From Sulfuricurvum sp. (GTDB taxonomy: Bacteria > Campylobacterota > Campylobacteria > Campylobacterales > Sulfurimonadaceae), in assembly GCF_030691015.1 (NCBI RefSeq), contig NZ_JAUYFF010000001.1, positions 310,001 to 374,000 on the forward strand: a DNA stretch of 64,000 nt. Direction: 5' to 3'. A program made the position numbers and the translations under genes. Under the pieces are notes generated by a model. It did not search any database, was not told the origin of the DNA, and saw only the letters and a list, made by a program, of their open reading frames with translations. Shown here piece by piece: positions 44,994 through 54,832 of this stretch (position 1 is the stretch's first letter; every line of letters starts with the position of its first letter).

Positions 44994-45790
44994 TTTCCTT
45001 TAAGTGAGTCAATTTTCAACAGCGTTTCGCTTAACGCTTCTAATTGTTCTAATTTTAGCATATTTGGTCCGTCACTCAAAGCGCAAATAGGATCAAAGTG
45101 TGTTTCGAAGAAAAATCCGTCCACTCCGACGGCTGCCGCGGCGCGTGCGAGGTGAGGGACCATCGAGCTGTCTCCACCTGTTTTACCTGTACCATTACCC
45201 GGCATCTGTACCGAGTGGGTCGCATCGAAAATAACGGGAGCGTATTCGCGCATAATGACGAGGGAGCGCATATCAACGACGAGGTTGCCGTATCCAAAGG
45301 ATGAACCCCGCTCACACAACAAAACGCCGTGTTTTTGGGAAGCTTCGTAGCTAACCTCATCACACCCGCGCGTTTTAAGTACTTTCGCCACCGAAAAACG
45401 CATATCGGCAGGGGTCATAAACTGCCCTTTTTTGATGTTAACGATCTTGTCGGTTTTAGCCGCTGCTACGAGCAAATCGGTTTGACGGCATAAAAAAGCG
45501 GGGATTTGAAGCATATCGACCACTTCCGCTGCGATGGGAACTTGATAGCTCTCATGGACATCGGTGACGATTTTATAGCCGAAATCGTCTTTGACCTTTT
45601 GCAAGATCCGAAGTCCCTCTTCGATTCCCGGTCCGCGATAACTATCGAGTGACGTACGGTTAGCTTTATCAAAACTCGATTTGAAATAAAAATCAAAGCG
45701 CGGGTCATTTTGGTAACGCTCTAAGCTTTTGGCGATTTTAAAAATCGACTCTTCACTTTCGATGACACACGGTCCGGCTAAAAGGATCAT
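44990..45790 (-). CDS. kdsA: KDO-8-phosphate synthase
   Basis: 2-Dehydro-3-deoxyphosphooctonate aldolase, 266 aa, condensing PEP with arabinose 5-phosphate for the LPS inner core. It has the TIM-barrel hallmarks [33 protein letters not shown] and [12 protein letters not shown]. The Cys in GPCVIE and DATHS point to a metal-dependent (class II) form. It is the first gene of the operon kdsA-ribH-nusB-mqnC-M16-recG. A TACAAT candidate -10 lies at 45819-45824. Confidence 0.97.
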   Translation of the reverse strand: MILLAGPCVIESEESIFKIAKSLERYQNDPRFDFYFKSSFDKANRTSLDSYRGPGIEEGLRILQKVKDDFGYKIVTDVHESYQVPIAAEVVDMLQIPAFLCRQTDLLVAAAKTDKIVNIKKGQFMTPADMRFSVAKVLKTRGCDEVSYEASQKHGVLLCERGSSFGYGNLVVDMRSLVIMREYAPVIFDATHSVQMPGNGTGKTGGDSSMVPHLARAAAAVGVDGFFFETHFDPICALSDGPNMLKLEQLEALSETLLKIDSLKGN

Positions 45791-45818
45791 AGGATATTCC
45801 TCGATGTTAATTGGTGTA

Positions 45819-45824
45819 ATTGTA
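45819..45824 (-). promoter_or_regulatory. Candidate -10 box of the kdsA operon
   Basis: The minus strand has CAGTACAATTAC about 29 bp before the kdsA ATG, with GAGGAAT as Shine-Dalgarno. There is no clear -35. Confidence 0.4.
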
Positions 45825-45835
45825 CTGAGAAAAAA

Positions 45836-47065
45836 TTAAAATCCCGTGTGACATTGGGGTTTAGTTTTAGAGAGATACTCCATCCCTTTTGTACATTGAC
45901 GATGAAGGAGATATCGGTATCCTCGCATAATTATTCTTTTCACCCAATACCCCAAAAGACCGCTGATTCGAATCACTCCAAAGAGAGAAATGGCGGCGTA
46001 ATTTCCCCCTAGTGCCACCATCATCCCCTCCATCCGTATTTTGGCACGTCTCATCTCACGATTCTCAATCGATGCAAGAATATTTTCTGCCGCAAAGATG
46101 CCGCTTTGCTCGGCACTCTGGGCTGTAGGGGGAAGTAATTCTCCATCAAATTCTCGAAGCTCGGCAATATCGCCTGCCGCAAATACCTTATCATACATCC
46201 CGACACGTAAATACTCATCGACAATAAGCTGCGACTTTTTATTTTTAGAAACATTGATTGTCGATGTCAATGTTGAAGCAACTATCCCTCCCGTAAAAAT
46301 CATAAAATCAAAACAAAGACTCTTATCATTGTTCAGCATTACAGTATGTTCTTCAACCGAGGTGATACGAGAGTGATTGATGATTTTTACCCCGAGCTGC
46401 GTGAGCCTCTGTGTCGCTTTTTTAATCAGATACGGCTCCATCCCCTCCAAAACGCTCTGGTGCGGAATAATTAAAAAAATATGGATATTATCGCAAGTAA
46501 GGGTGTTATCTTTATGAAATACACGGATATAGTTTGCCATCTCGGCGGCAATCTCGACACCGCTCAATCCGCCACCGCCGATAACGACGTTAAAAGGTTC
46601 ACTGCACCATCCCCCCTCGCTCTCCATACGTGCATAAAGGCGTTGTTCAAACTGATGTTTAAAAGAGAGAGCACTGGGGAGAGTTTTAACCCCATGGGAG
46701 TGTTCACGTAGCCCCGGAGTAGCACTATTATACGCCGTTCGGCTACCGCTACAGAGGAGAAGATAATCATAGGGATGGCACGAGTTTTGCCCGCTGGCAC
46801 ATTTGTTCTCAAAATCGATCTCACGCACAGTATCTTTGATAAACGTCACATGTTCACCGTAACTCAGACATAAAGCGACCAAATCGATCGTGACACGGGT
46901 CATCGAGCACTCATTGGCAATCAGTTCATACGCTTCGGTTTGGAGATAATGGTACGGGTGCTGATCGATCAGAACTATATCACATAGATTTGAGGAGGCA
47001 AGAGTTTGGAGTGCTTTTACCCCCGCATACCCGCCGCCGACAATAATGACACGTTGACGTTTCAT
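45836..47065 (-). CDS. NDH-2-like FAD/NAD(P) oxidoreductase
   Basis: A 409-aa flavoprotein of the pyridine nucleotide-disulfide family. The FAD fold is RVIIVGGGYAGVKAL, the NAD fold NVVIGGGGLSGVEIAAEMA, and the second FAD site DKVFAAGDIAEL. The C-terminus has amphipathic basic helices (VKRIIMRGYRYLL) that could dock on the membrane. It best fits type II NADH:quinone dehydrogenase, but I see no conserved sulfide:quinone reductase cysteine pair; an SQR-like or other quinone reductase remains possible. The start at 47065 (MKRQRVIIVGGG) removes a spurious extension. It has an extended TATAAT box inside the end of the upstream gene. Confidence 0.85.
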   Translation of the reverse strand: MKRQRVIIVGGGYAGVKALQTLASSNLCDIVLIDQHPYHYLQTEAYELIANECSMTRVTIDLVALCLSYGEHVTFIKDTVREIDFENKCASGQNSCHPYDYLLLCSGSRTAYNSATPGLREHSHGVKTLPSALSFKHQFEQRLYARMESEGGWCSEPFNVVIGGGGLSGVEIAAEMANYIRVFHKDNTLTCDNIHIFLIIPHQSVLEGMEPYLIKKATQRLTQLGVKIINHSRITSVEEHTVMLNNDKSLCFDFMIFTGGIVASTLTSTINVSKNKKSQLIVDEYLRVGMYDKVFAAGDIAELREFDGELLPPTAQSAEQSGIFAAENILASIENREMRRAKIRMEGMMVALGGNYAAISLFGVIRISGLLGYWVKRIIMRGYRYLLHRQCTKGMEYLSKTKPQCHTGF

Positions 47066-47096
47066 CTCATACCTTAGGACTATAGTATTTGATACG

Positions 47097-47102
47097 ATTA
47101 TA
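47097..47102 (-). promoter_or_regulatory. -10 box of the NDH-2-like gene
   Basis: The minus strand reads ATGCTATAATCG, overlapping the stop of the upstream flavoprotein gene. It would give a 25-30-nt leader containing an AAGG Shine-Dalgarno. Confidence 0.5.
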
Positions 47103-48243
47103 GCATAATGGTTTTTGAACACATCACCGCTGAGCTAAACGCCCACTGGAAGTTATATCCCCCAAGTTCCCCCGTCACGTCCACCGTTTCACCGATAAAA
47201 TAAAGATTGGGAACGGTATACGCCTCCATTGTAAGAGGATTGAGTTCTTCGCATGCGACTCCGCCGCGACACGCTTCGGCTTTGGCTAAACCAAATGTCC
47301 CTGAGGGTGCCATGGCATAGTGACGGATACTCAAAAGCTTTTCGAATTCCTGCGGATTCAAACGGTTGCACCCTTTGTCTTCCAGCCCTATTGCTTCTAA
47401 AAAAGCTTTCATAAACCGTTTAGGCAGGGGGATTGCCGTAGAGATACTCTTTTTCTCTTTTTTAAGGATGTTCACATCAAAATCGGGGAGAAAATCGATC
47501 ACAATTTCACCTTTATGCCAGTAAAGCGACGCGGAGAGGACAACGAGACCGCTAATCCCTTTGTGGGCAAAGAGCAAATCCTCATCCAACGTTTTCCCCG
47601 CGACATGAATTCGGGCAGGGAAACTGATTCCGCTAAGTTCTTTCATCCAAAACTCTTTAGGTTGCAGTGTCAGTCCCACCAATGCAGGGGAAAACGGTAC
47701 GGTTTTTATCCTGTAGCTTTGAGCGATTTTCAATCCTATATCACTCGCACCAAGCTCTTTATAACTTGCCCCACCTGTTGCCACAACCACTTTTTCGGCG
47801 GTAAACTTCCCCTTATCGGTAGTTACCACGAACGGATTTTGCCCCTCTACGGAAAGGATTTTATATCCCAAAAGGAGATCGCATCCGCTTGTTTTTCCCA
47901 TCAAAATAGTGATAATCTCATCGGAGCTTTTCGGACAGAAATAATAGCGCTCTTTACGGATTACCGGTCGCAATCCGCCTGCTTTGAAATAGTCCAAAAG
48001 TGCTTTTTGTCCAAATACCGATAACGCTTGTTTGACAAGGTTTTCATCTCCGAGAAAGTGACTCTCATCGACCTCTACGTTGGTAAGGTTACATTTGCCT
48101 CCGCCCGAAGCTTTGAGTTTCAGCGCAGGTCGGGTATTTCCCTCGATAATCGCGACAGAGAGGGAACTGTTTTGGCGTACCTGTGCGGCGCACATAAGCC
48201 CGCCCGCCCCTGCTCCAAGGATAAGCACATCGTAGTGTTTCAT
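47098..48243 (-). CDS. BaiN/HI0933-family flavoprotein
   Basis: A 381-aa FAD-dependent oxidoreductase of the HI0933/BaiN (RdsA) family. It has DVLILGAGAGGLMCAAQV at the N-terminus, GNTRPALKLKASGGGKCNLTN (the family signature around the flavin), a central VVATGGASYKELG, and the C-terminal PNLYFIGETVDVTGELGGYNFQWAFSSA. Related proteins are soluble; physiological substrates are mostly unknown. It directly abuts the upstream membrane-protein gene (stop then ATG), so both are in one unit. Confidence 0.9.
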   Translation of the reverse strand: MKHYDVLILGAGAGGLMCAAQVRQNSSLSVAIIEGNTRPALKLKASGGGKCNLTNVEVDESHFLGDENLVKQALSVFGQKALLDYFKAGGLRPVIRKERYYFCPKSSDEIITILMGKTSGCDLLLGYKILSVEGQNPFVVTTDKGKFTAEKVVVATGGASYKELGASDIGLKIAQSYRIKTVPFSPALVGLTLQPKEFWMKELSGISFPARIHVAGKTLDEDLLFAHKGISGLVVLSASLYWHKGEIVIDFLPDFDVNILKKEKKSISTAIPLPKRFMKAFLEAIGLEDKGCNRLNPQEFEKLLSIRHYAMAPSGTFGLAKAEACRGGVACEELNPLTMEAYTVPNLYFIGETVDVTGELGGYNFQWAFSSAVMCSKTIML

Positions 48244-48813
48244 TTAACGCTTAATCAGTCGAAGTGCCAAGCCCAGAGCCAGCAATGAAATAGCGATAAT
48301 ATGAGCTGTTTCTAACGTGCGGTAACCAAGCAAAAGGTGGATAATAACCAGAACGACTCCAATGTAAAGAATCTTGTACCACGCTTTGACGTGCGGAGCG
48401 ATGGAGAGTACCAGCAACGCACCCAAACCGACGGTTAAAAAGAGATGGGTAAAAAACAATTTTCCGATATACCCAAGGGCAAATTGGTGTGACGCGATAA
48501 AGAAAAGCAGATGCAGTGCTGCGTATCCTACAGCAAAACCCCCGAGCAGTTTTTTAAACTCCACCAGATCAAAACGGATATAGGTACGCAGAGGCTGAAC
48601 CCAAAAAGCGAGGATAAGGAGCCATAATGCACTTATTCCTGCAATTTTGGAGAAAAAGTAGAGTTTATTTTTCACAATGGGGAGAGAAGAAGAAAAAGCA
48701 TTTTCGCCCCATACGACCACTTCATCAAACCACACGATCCCCGATCCGTAAAGAAAGAGGATACCCATGAACATCAACGGGATTAAAGCTAAAAGGACGA
48801 TTATATATCTCAT
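48244..48813 (-). CDS. Ferric reductase-like/MsrQ-like membrane cytochrome b protein
   Basis: A 189-aa inner-membrane protein with about five to six helices. Histidines placed inside helices (LHLLFFIASH, THLFLTVGLG, IIHLLLGY, AHIIAIS) suggest bis-haem b coordination as in the ferric-reductase-like transmembrane domain (MsrQ/YedZ type). No MsrP-like molybdoenzyme gene is adjacent; the neighbour is a BaiN-type flavoprotein, which could be a redox partner (inference). Confidence 0.75.
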   Translation of the reverse strand: MRYIIVLLALIPLMFMGILFLYGSGIVWFDEVVVWGENAFSSSLPIVKNKLYFFSKIAGISALWLLILAFWVQPLRTYIRFDLVEFKKLLGGFAVGYAALHLLFFIASHQFALGYIGKLFFTHLFLTVGLGALLVLSIAPHVKAWYKILYIGVVLVIIHLLLGYRTLETAHIIAISLLALGLALRLIKR

Positions 48814-48842
48814 GTTGAAAGTGTATCAAATTCTCTCTTGGA

Positions 48843-48848
48843 TATAAT
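48843..48848 (+). promoter_or_regulatory. -10 box of rimO-tilS
   Basis: TATAAT in TTGGATATAATACG, 27 bp upstream of the rimO ATG. AAAGGGAT follows as Shine-Dalgarno. Confidence 0.55.
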
Positions 48849-48875
48849 ACGTTTATATTTTTCCAAAGGGATAGA

Positions 48876-50192
48876 ATGTCTAAAAAGCTTCATATCGTTT
48901 CACTCGGTTGTACCAAAAATCTCGTCGATACCGAGGTGATGCTCGGACGGCTCAAAGATTTTGAAATGACCGATGCAAGTGATGAAGCAGACGTTATCAT
49001 CGTCAATACCTGCGGGTTCATCGATGCGGCAAAACAAGAGTCACTCAACACTATTTTCAATCTCGACGCAGGGCGCAAACGTGATTCGGTTCTGGTAATG
49101 GCGGGGTGTCTTTCTGAGCGATACAAAGAGGAACTTTCCAAAGAACTCAAAGAGGTCGATATTTTCACCGGTGTCGGCGATTACGACAAAATCGATGAAC
49201 TCCTTGCCGCCAAACAAAGCCGTTTTACCCCTGAGGTCTATCTGATCGACGGTGCCGAGCGGGTCGTAACGGGATCAACCTACCATGCTTATGTCAAACT
49301 CTCCGAGGGGTGCAATCAAGTGTGCAGTTTCTGCGCCATCCCCTCGTTCAAAGGGAAACTCCATTCGCGTGATTTAGAGAGTATCGCCCGCGAGGTCGAA
49401 GGGTTGGTTGCCAAAGGGTATTATGATTTCAGTTTCGTATCCCAAGACTCTAGTTCGTATCTGCGGGATCAAAATACGCAAGACGGCCTTATTCACCTCA
49501 TTAAACGGATCGAATTGATCGATGGGGTAAAAAGCGCTCGGATTTTGTATCTCTACCCTTCGACCACAACATTGAAACTGATCAAAACAATCGGAGATTC
49601 GAAAGTGTTCCATAACTATTTCGATATGCCGATCCAACACATCAACGACGATATGCTCCGTATCATGAAGCGAGGGTTTGGAAAAGCCAAAACCCTCGAA
49701 CTCCTCAATGCAATGAAAGCACTCCCTAACCCCTTTATCCGTACCAGCTTCATCGTCGGTCATCCGCAAGAGTCTGAGGCTATGTTCGATGAGATGGCGG
49801 AATTTGCAGAGAGTTTCGGGTTTGATCGCCTCAACGTTTTCAGCTACTCCGACGAAGAGGGGACGAGTGCGTATACAATGGATGAAAAAATCGCTCCCAA
49901 AGTGATCAACGCCCGTGCCAAAAAATTGGGGAAAATCGCTTCTAACGTCGAAGTGGAAAGTCTACAAAAACTCGTTACTCAAGAAATTTCTCTCATCATA
50001 GACGGTGAGAGTGACGAACACGAATTCCTCCTAAGCGCACGGGCCCTCAACTGGGCACCCGATGTGGACGGCGAAATTTACGTCAACGACCGCGAAATAG
50101 AGGGTGAGCTCAGTTTCGGTAAAATCTACCGTGCCCGTATCACTGAACTTGCACAAACACGCCCTTTGGCGACCGTAACGGGAAATGTCTGA
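48876..50192 (+). CDS. rimO: Ribosomal protein S12 methylthiotransferase
   Basis: A 438-aa radical SAM methylthiotransferase that modifies the conserved Asp of S12. UPF0004 domain (about 1-110) with cysteines in SLGCTKN, NTCGFID and MAGCLSE holds the auxiliary cluster. The radical SAM core has CNQVCSFCAIPSFKG. A C-terminal TRAM domain covers about 370-438. HVSLGCTKNLVDTE-type opening separates it from MiaB, which is also present in the window. It overlaps tilS by 8 bp. Confidence 0.96.
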   Translation: MSKKLHIVSLGCTKNLVDTEVMLGRLKDFEMTDASDEADVIIVNTCGFIDAAKQESLNTIFNLDAGRKRDSVLVMAGCLSERYKEELSKELKEVDIFTGVGDYDKIDELLAAKQSRFTPEVYLIDGAERVVTGSTYHAYVKLSEGCNQVCSFCAIPSFKGKLHSRDLESIAREVEGLVAKGYYDFSFVSQDSSSYLRDQNTQDGLIHLIKRIELIDGVKSARILYLYPSTTTLKLIKTIGDSKVFHNYFDMPIQHINDDMLRIMKRGFGKAKTLELLNAMKALPNPFIRTSFIVGHPQESEAMFDEMAEFAESFGFDRLNVFSYSDEEGTSAYTMDEKIAPKVINARAKKLGKIASNVEVESLQKLVTQEISLIIDGESDEHEFLLSARALNWAPDVDGEIYVNDREIEGELSFGKIYRARITELAQTRPLATVTGNV

Positions 50193-51201
50193 ACTCCTCC
50201 ATCTTGATCTTCTAAAAGAGGAGAGAGTTCTCCTCGCCTTTTCTGGCGGGGTCGATTCAACCGCCCTCTTCCATCTTCTACTTGAACATAATATTACGTT
50301 TGACATTGCCCATGTCAACTACCACACCCGCGAGTCCAGCGATGCTGAGGAGCAAAGTGCAATTGCTCTCGCACAAAAATACAATTTGCAATACTATATC
50401 CACTCCTGCCGATTGGGAGGAGTCAATTTTGAACACCGCGCCCGCGAAGAGCGGTACAAATTTTTCGGCTATCTGATGAAAAAGCACTCCTACCGCTATC
50501 TCCTCACCGCCCATCAGCTCAACGACCGGTTAGAGTGGCTGATGATGCAAATGTGCCGAGGGTCAGGTCTTCCTGAGATGCTTGGGATTCGCTCACACGA
50601 CCGGCGTGATGATATCGAGATACTGCGCCCTCTTTTGGAATGGGATCGCGACTCTATCGAAGCGTATCTTCATACACATAATATCCCTCACCATATCGAT
50701 GAAAGCAATGCCGATGAGCGATACACCCGCAACTTTTTCCGCCATCGCTACAGTGCGCCGATGATGCGTGATTATCGAGATGCCATCCGTCGCAGTTTTC
50801 GCTATCTTGAAGAGGATAATGAGTCGTTGATTGAACCGATGGATTTCCTATCGGCGGAAGAGCTCTCCTACGCACACAACCCGCACACATTCCGCTCACT
50901 CCTGTACGGAATCGATCGCTTTTTCAAATCGCGTGGCATTCTCCTCACGCAGCACGATAAAGAGGCACTTAAAAAAGGGGGAGAACATATCATTGCGCGA
51001 CGCTTTGCCCTCTCCATAGAGAAAAAGTATACTTTTATCGCCCCTTATGAACATACTGTCGTGATGGATAAAGGATTTCGTGAAAAGTGCAGAGCATTAA
51101 AAATAGGGGTTAAGTTGCGGGGCTACCTTTATGGTGCCCCGAGGGCATTCGAAGTTATCCGTCGATTAAAAGACGATTTAACACCTCTTCGATTCGACTG
51201 A
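50185..51201 (+). CDS. tilS: tRNA(Ile)-lysidine synthase
   Basis: N-type ATP pyrophosphatase of 338 aa that lysidinylates C34 of tRNA-Ile(CAU), converting it to AUA decoding. The P-loop is LLAFSGGVDSTALFHLL. The family-typical ILRPLLEWDRDSIEAYL, IDESNADERYTRNFFRH and a reduced C-terminal region follow; it is shorter than the E. coli protein (432 aa), as is usual in this phylum. Translation is coupled to rimO. Its last 47 bp overlap the convergent lon gene. Confidence 0.94.
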   Translation: MSELLHLDLLKEERVLLAFSGGVDSTALFHLLLEHNITFDIAHVNYHTRESSDAEEQSAIALAQKYNLQYYIHSCRLGGVNFEHRAREERYKFFGYLMKKHSYRYLLTAHQLNDRLEWLMMQMCRGSGLPEMLGIRSHDRRDDIEILRPLLEWDRDSIEAYLHTHNIPHHIDESNADERYTRNFFRHRYSAPMMRDYRDAIRRSFRYLEEDNESLIEPMDFLSAEELSYAHNPHTFRSLLYGIDRFFKSRGILLTQHDKEALKKGGEHIIARRFALSIEKKYTFIAPYEHTVVMDKGFREKCRALKIGVKLRGYLYGAPRAFEVIRRLKDDLTPLRFD

Positions 51202-53578
51202 CACCGACGATCTCTATCGCCGCTTTTACCTCATCGGGAATATCGCTCAAATCACGATCGTAGTTTTTCTGTGGAATAAGGGCAAGTTTCATCCCCGCTC
51301 GATGCGCCGCAATCAGCTTCTCTTTCAGCCCGCCGATAGGGAGAACATTTCCCGTGAGCGATACTTCACCCGTCATCGCGATATCGGCACGCACTTTTTT
51401 ATTTGTGAGTATCGAAGCGATGACCGTTGACATCGCGATCCCCGCACTCGGGCCGTCTTTAGGGGTAGCCCCATCAGGAACATGGATGTGCAAGTCAAAG
51501 CGTTTATACACTTCGCTTGCATCGAGTGGGATATCACTTTCTCTCTCAGCAGGACTTAGAGGGATAATCGAATGATCGACACTGATTTTTCCCTCATCGA
51601 TCAGAGTTTTGACGACGGAGAGGGCGATGCGGGCAGACTCTTTCATCACATCCCCCAAACTTCCCGTGAGCTGTAATACCCCTTTTCCGTTGATACGGAT
51701 CGCTTCAATCTTGAGAACATCTCCACCCACTGCTGTCCACGCCAACCCGTTAACCACACCGATACGATCTATGTGATCGGTTCGATCAATTTCAAATATC
51801 GTTTTTTCCAAGAAATCTTTGAGATTTTTCAAACTCACCGTCACTTTTTGGGTAGTCGGTTCTTCGAGAATTTTTTTAGCCGCTTTACGGACGATATCGG
51901 CGACACGTCGACGAAGGTTACGAACTCCCGCTTCCCGCGTATGCTTCTCAATCACTTCGGCTAATGCCGTTTTAGAGATAGAGAGCTCCGCCGTTTTAAG
52001 ACCGTGTTTTTTCAACTCTTGGGGGATCAGATACTGTTTTGCGATCTGAAATTTCTCTTGCGGCGTATAACTGCTGACCGAAATAAACTCCATACGATCG
52101 CGCAACGGTCCCGGAATCTGCCCTACATCGTTCGCCGTCGCGATGAAAATCGCTTTGGACAGGTCAAGGTTAAAGTTGAGATAATAGTCTCTGAAATGGG
52201 TATTTTGTTCAGGATCGAGAATCTCCAACAATACCGCCGTCGGATCACCCCGATGCGATTTTGCGACCTTGTCAATCTCATCGAGAACGATGACGGGATT
52301 CATCTTTTTCGCTTCGATCACCCCCTGCACGATACGTCCTGGCATCGCACCGATATAGGTACGGCGGTGTCCACGCAGTTCGTTTACATCTTCCAACCCA
52401 CCCAATGCGATCCGCACAAGTGGACGTTTGAGCGCAGTTGCAATAGAGTTGGCTAACGACGTTTTACCCACACCCGGAGGGCCCGCAAAACAAAGGATTG
52501 CTCCACGTCCCTCTTTGTCGGCAATACCGCGAAGTTCAAGGAGCTCTTTGACCGAGAAAAACTCCAAAATACGCTCTTTCGGTTTTTTAAGAGAGAAGTG
52601 GTCTTTGTTCAGCTGATTCTCGACGTCGTGAATGTTGAGCGCTTTTTTCGCCTCTTCGCCGTAAGGAATCTCAAGCACCCATTCGAGATACGTTTGGATC
52701 ATCCCCGCATCGGCGCTGTCGGGATGCATTCGTGCGAAACGCTCGAGTTGCTTGTTGATCTCTTTGTAGGCATCGGGATGCATTTTATCTTTTTTAGCAT
52801 CGAGTTTTTTGCGGAACTCCTCAATCTCTTCATCACGGTGGGTATCGGTTCCCAGCTCTTTTTGAATCTGTTTGAGCTGCTCTTTGAGAAAATACTCTTT
52901 ATTCACTTTCTCAATGCGGGAGTGGACTTTCGAGCGGATCTCTTTTTGGAGTTTATTCGCTTCAGTCTCTTCGATCAGCTCATCTATAAGCATCAAAAAC
53001 CGTTTTTCAGGGTCACGCTCGATAAAGAGCTTGTAAGCATTCTCTTTTTTGATCTTGATCGAGCTACAAATCAAATCGACAATACGGTTGTATTCATGGT
53101 TTTCTTCAATGGTGCGAAGAAGATCAGGGGGGAAATAGTTGCTTACCTGAGAGAGGGCACGCACTTTTTCACGCAACACTTCTAAAATCGCATCCATTTT
53201 CAGCTCATTCACCGCCAACGATGAGATCAAATCGACATGAGCGCGCAACGGGTTATCATGCACCATCTCCGTAATGTGCCCGCGAGCAAGGCCTTGAAAC
53301 AGTACCTTGATTCGACCATCGGGTAAAACAACTTTACGCATAATAGAACCGATAACGCCGGCATCATAGATCGAATCGCTTTCACGTTCCCCTTCATGCT
53401 CAGGTTTTACGGGGCAAACGATTACAAGTGAATTATTCTCTATCGCTTCGGCTGCAGCGGCAATATTTTTTTCATCATTTAAAAAGAGGGGAGAGATCAT
53501 AAACGGGTATAAAAAAAGCTCATCCTCCGCAATCACCGGTAAATTGGTCGGAAAAGAGCTGTAATTACTAAGTTGCAT
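51155..53578 (-). CDS. lon: ATP-dependent protease Lon
   Basis: An 807-aa homohexameric AAA+ serine protease for misfolded and regulatory proteins. The N-terminal substrate-binding LON domain (about 8-205) and helical arms are followed by AAA+ with Walker A GPPGVGKTSLA near residue 360 and Walker B PVIVLDEIDKV. The C-terminal protease has the Ser-Lys dyad in KDGPSAGIAM (near 707) and the later IGGLKEKLIAAHRAG. Full length. It follows bamD by 17 bp on the same strand, as in Campylobacter (from memory). Confidence 0.98.
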   Translation of the reverse strand: MQLSNYSSFPTNLPVIAEDELFLYPFMISPLFLNDEKNIAAAAEAIENNSLVIVCPVKPEHEGERESDSIYDAGVIGSIMRKVVLPDGRIKVLFQGLARGHITEMVHDNPLRAHVDLISSLAVNELKMDAILEVLREKVRALSQVSNYFPPDLLRTIEENHEYNRIVDLICSSIKIKKENAYKLFIERDPEKRFLMLIDELIEETEANKLQKEIRSKVHSRIEKVNKEYFLKEQLKQIQKELGTDTHRDEEIEEFRKKLDAKKDKMHPDAYKEINKQLERFARMHPDSADAGMIQTYLEWVLEIPYGEEAKKALNIHDVENQLNKDHFSLKKPKERILEFFSVKELLELRGIADKEGRGAILCFAGPPGVGKTSLANSIATALKRPLVRIALGGLEDVNELRGHRRTYIGAMPGRIVQGVIEAKKMNPVIVLDEIDKVAKSHRGDPTAVLLEILDPEQNTHFRDYYLNFNLDLSKAIFIATANDVGQIPGPLRDRMEFISVSSYTPQEKFQIAKQYLIPQELKKHGLKTAELSISKTALAEVIEKHTREAGVRNLRRRVADIVRKAAKKILEEPTTQKVTVSLKNLKDFLEKTIFEIDRTDHIDRIGVVNGLAWTAVGGDVLKIEAIRINGKGVLQLTGSLGDVMKESARIALSVVKTLIDEGKISVDHSIIPLSPAERESDIPLDASEVYKRFDLHIHVPDGATPKDGPSAGIAMSTVIASILTNKKVRADIAMTGEVSLTGNVLPIGGLKEKLIAAHRAGMKLALIPQKNYDRDLSDIPDEVKAAIEIVGVSRIEEVLNRLLIDG

Positions 53579-53595
53579 TGAAAAAAATCCTATGT

Positions 53596-54312
53596 TTATT
53601 TACTTTCGTTATCGTCCATTGAAATAACACTGCGTGTTTGAGGAATCATAAAATCGTACCAGCTGCTGCTACCGTCTCCCTCAAACATCTCTCGATACCA
53701 TGGAACTTCGGCATGTACAACTTCTTTCGAATCGATCCACGTAACAGGGGCGATAGCGCGATAATAACCGGCCCCTTTAGGCTTGCCCAAACGCTCATAC
53801 AGTTGTGCGATTTGCTCGTTTAGCACTCCACGGGCAAGCTGTAATTGTGTCTCCATTGAGTGAACCAACGGCAAATAGGTAGAATAAGGGTAATTTCCTT
53901 TAAAGGCATCAACCCCGCGAAGGGTATCATCGATCAGACCTTGATCACGTCCCGGATTCGGAAGGGCTAAAAACTTGGCTTTAATCTTTAGAAATTCAGC
54001 ATATTCACGCCCTGCAGGGGTAGCGTATCGGCGGATATACTCATCCAAAAAATGTTCCGCTAATAAATACTCTTCATGTGCCATATGGGCTTGTGCCATA
54101 ATCATAGTCGCTTCAGCTAAAAAAGGTGAACTGATATGTTCGCTTTGGAGTGAGCTAAAATAACTGTCCGCTTTTTCCAAATTTCCGTTAGAGACAGCAC
54201 TCACCATCTTTTCATACCAATATTCCGCGGGTTTATTAAACTCTTCAAGATCTTTCCCGCATCCGCTTAGAAGAATGAGTGCCGTTATTGCGATTAACCA
54301 TGTTCTAATCAT
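53596..54312 (-). CDS. bamD: Outer-membrane assembly lipoprotein BamD
   Basis: A 238-aa periplasm-facing lipoprotein of the BAM complex that inserts beta-barrels. The lipoprotein signal is LILLSGCGKDLEEF, with lipidation at the Cys. Tandem TPRs follow (EYWYEKMVSAVSNGNLEKADSYF, LAEATMIMAQAHMAHEEYLLAEHFLDEYIRRY). It starts a unit with lon and is divergent from fliW. Confidence 0.92.
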   Translation of the reverse strand: MIRTWLIAITALILLSGCGKDLEEFNKPAEYWYEKMVSAVSNGNLEKADSYFSSLQSEHISSPFLAEATMIMAQAHMAHEEYLLAEHFLDEYIRRYATPAGREYAEFLKIKAKFLALPNPGRDQGLIDDTLRGVDAFKGNYPYSTYLPLVHSMETQLQLARGVLNEQIAQLYERLGKPKGAGYYRAIAPVTWIDSKEVVHAEVPWYREMFEGDGSSSWYDFMIPQTRSVISMDDNESK

Positions 54313-54383
54313 TGAAAAAACCTACACTATTTTGAAATTATGAGCTATTTTACCGTAAAGAGATTAAAGACCCCTGCAAGAGG

Positions 54384-54413
54384 TTGAAACTTTTTAGTTT
54401 GATGTGTTAAAAT
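54384..54413 (+). promoter_or_regulatory. Putative fliW-proC promoter
   Basis: TTGAAA (54384-54389), 18-bp spacer, TAAAAT (54408-54413), 30 bp upstream of the ATG. The Shine-Dalgarno is GAAGG. No sigma54 or sigma28 consensus seen. Confidence 0.5.
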
Positions 54414-54442
54414 CAGATCACTAATGATAAAAGAAGGTAGTT

Positions 54443-54832
54443 ATGCAGTTTGATTTAAAACTTCCCCTGCTTGGTTTTGAAGCAGTTTCCAAGATGGAAC
54501 TCCAAAAAATCGATGAAATTTTTTTGCGTCTAGAAAGTATAGGCGAGGGGCCATCTTTCACACTGATAAACCCTTTTGCCCTTCGCGAGTACTCCTTTGA
54601 TATTCCCTCTTCTCTTCAAGCATTAATGGGAATTACTCCGGAAAGCAATCTTCTAATTTACAACATTATGATTCTTCAAACACCGATCGAAAAATCAACT
54701 ATCAATTTTGTTGCCCCTTTGATTTTCAATACCGATAACCAGACGATGGCACAAATCATTGTCGATAACCGTTCTGATTTCGGTATTGCCGAACCGGTTA
54801 GAACCTACCTTAAGGGTATGAGTGATGTCTAA
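54443..54832 (+). CDS. fliW: Flagellar assembly factor FliW
   Basis: A 129-aa beta-barrel protein that binds flagellin and antagonises the translational repressor CsrA, linking flagellin export to translation. The family pattern is LPLLGFEAVSKMELQKID ... FALREYSFDIPSSLQALMGI ... NFVAPLIFNTDNQTMAQIIVDN. It implies a flagellated organism with a CsrA circuit, although no flagellar or csrA gene lies in the window. It overlaps proC by 11 bp, the same pairing as in Campylobacter (from memory). Confidence 0.93.
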   Translation: MQFDLKLPLLGFEAVSKMELQKIDEIFLRLESIGEGPSFTLINPFALREYSFDIPSSLQALMGITPESNLLIYNIMILQTPIEKSTINFVAPLIFNTDNQTMAQIIVDNRSDFGIAEPVRTYLKGMSDV

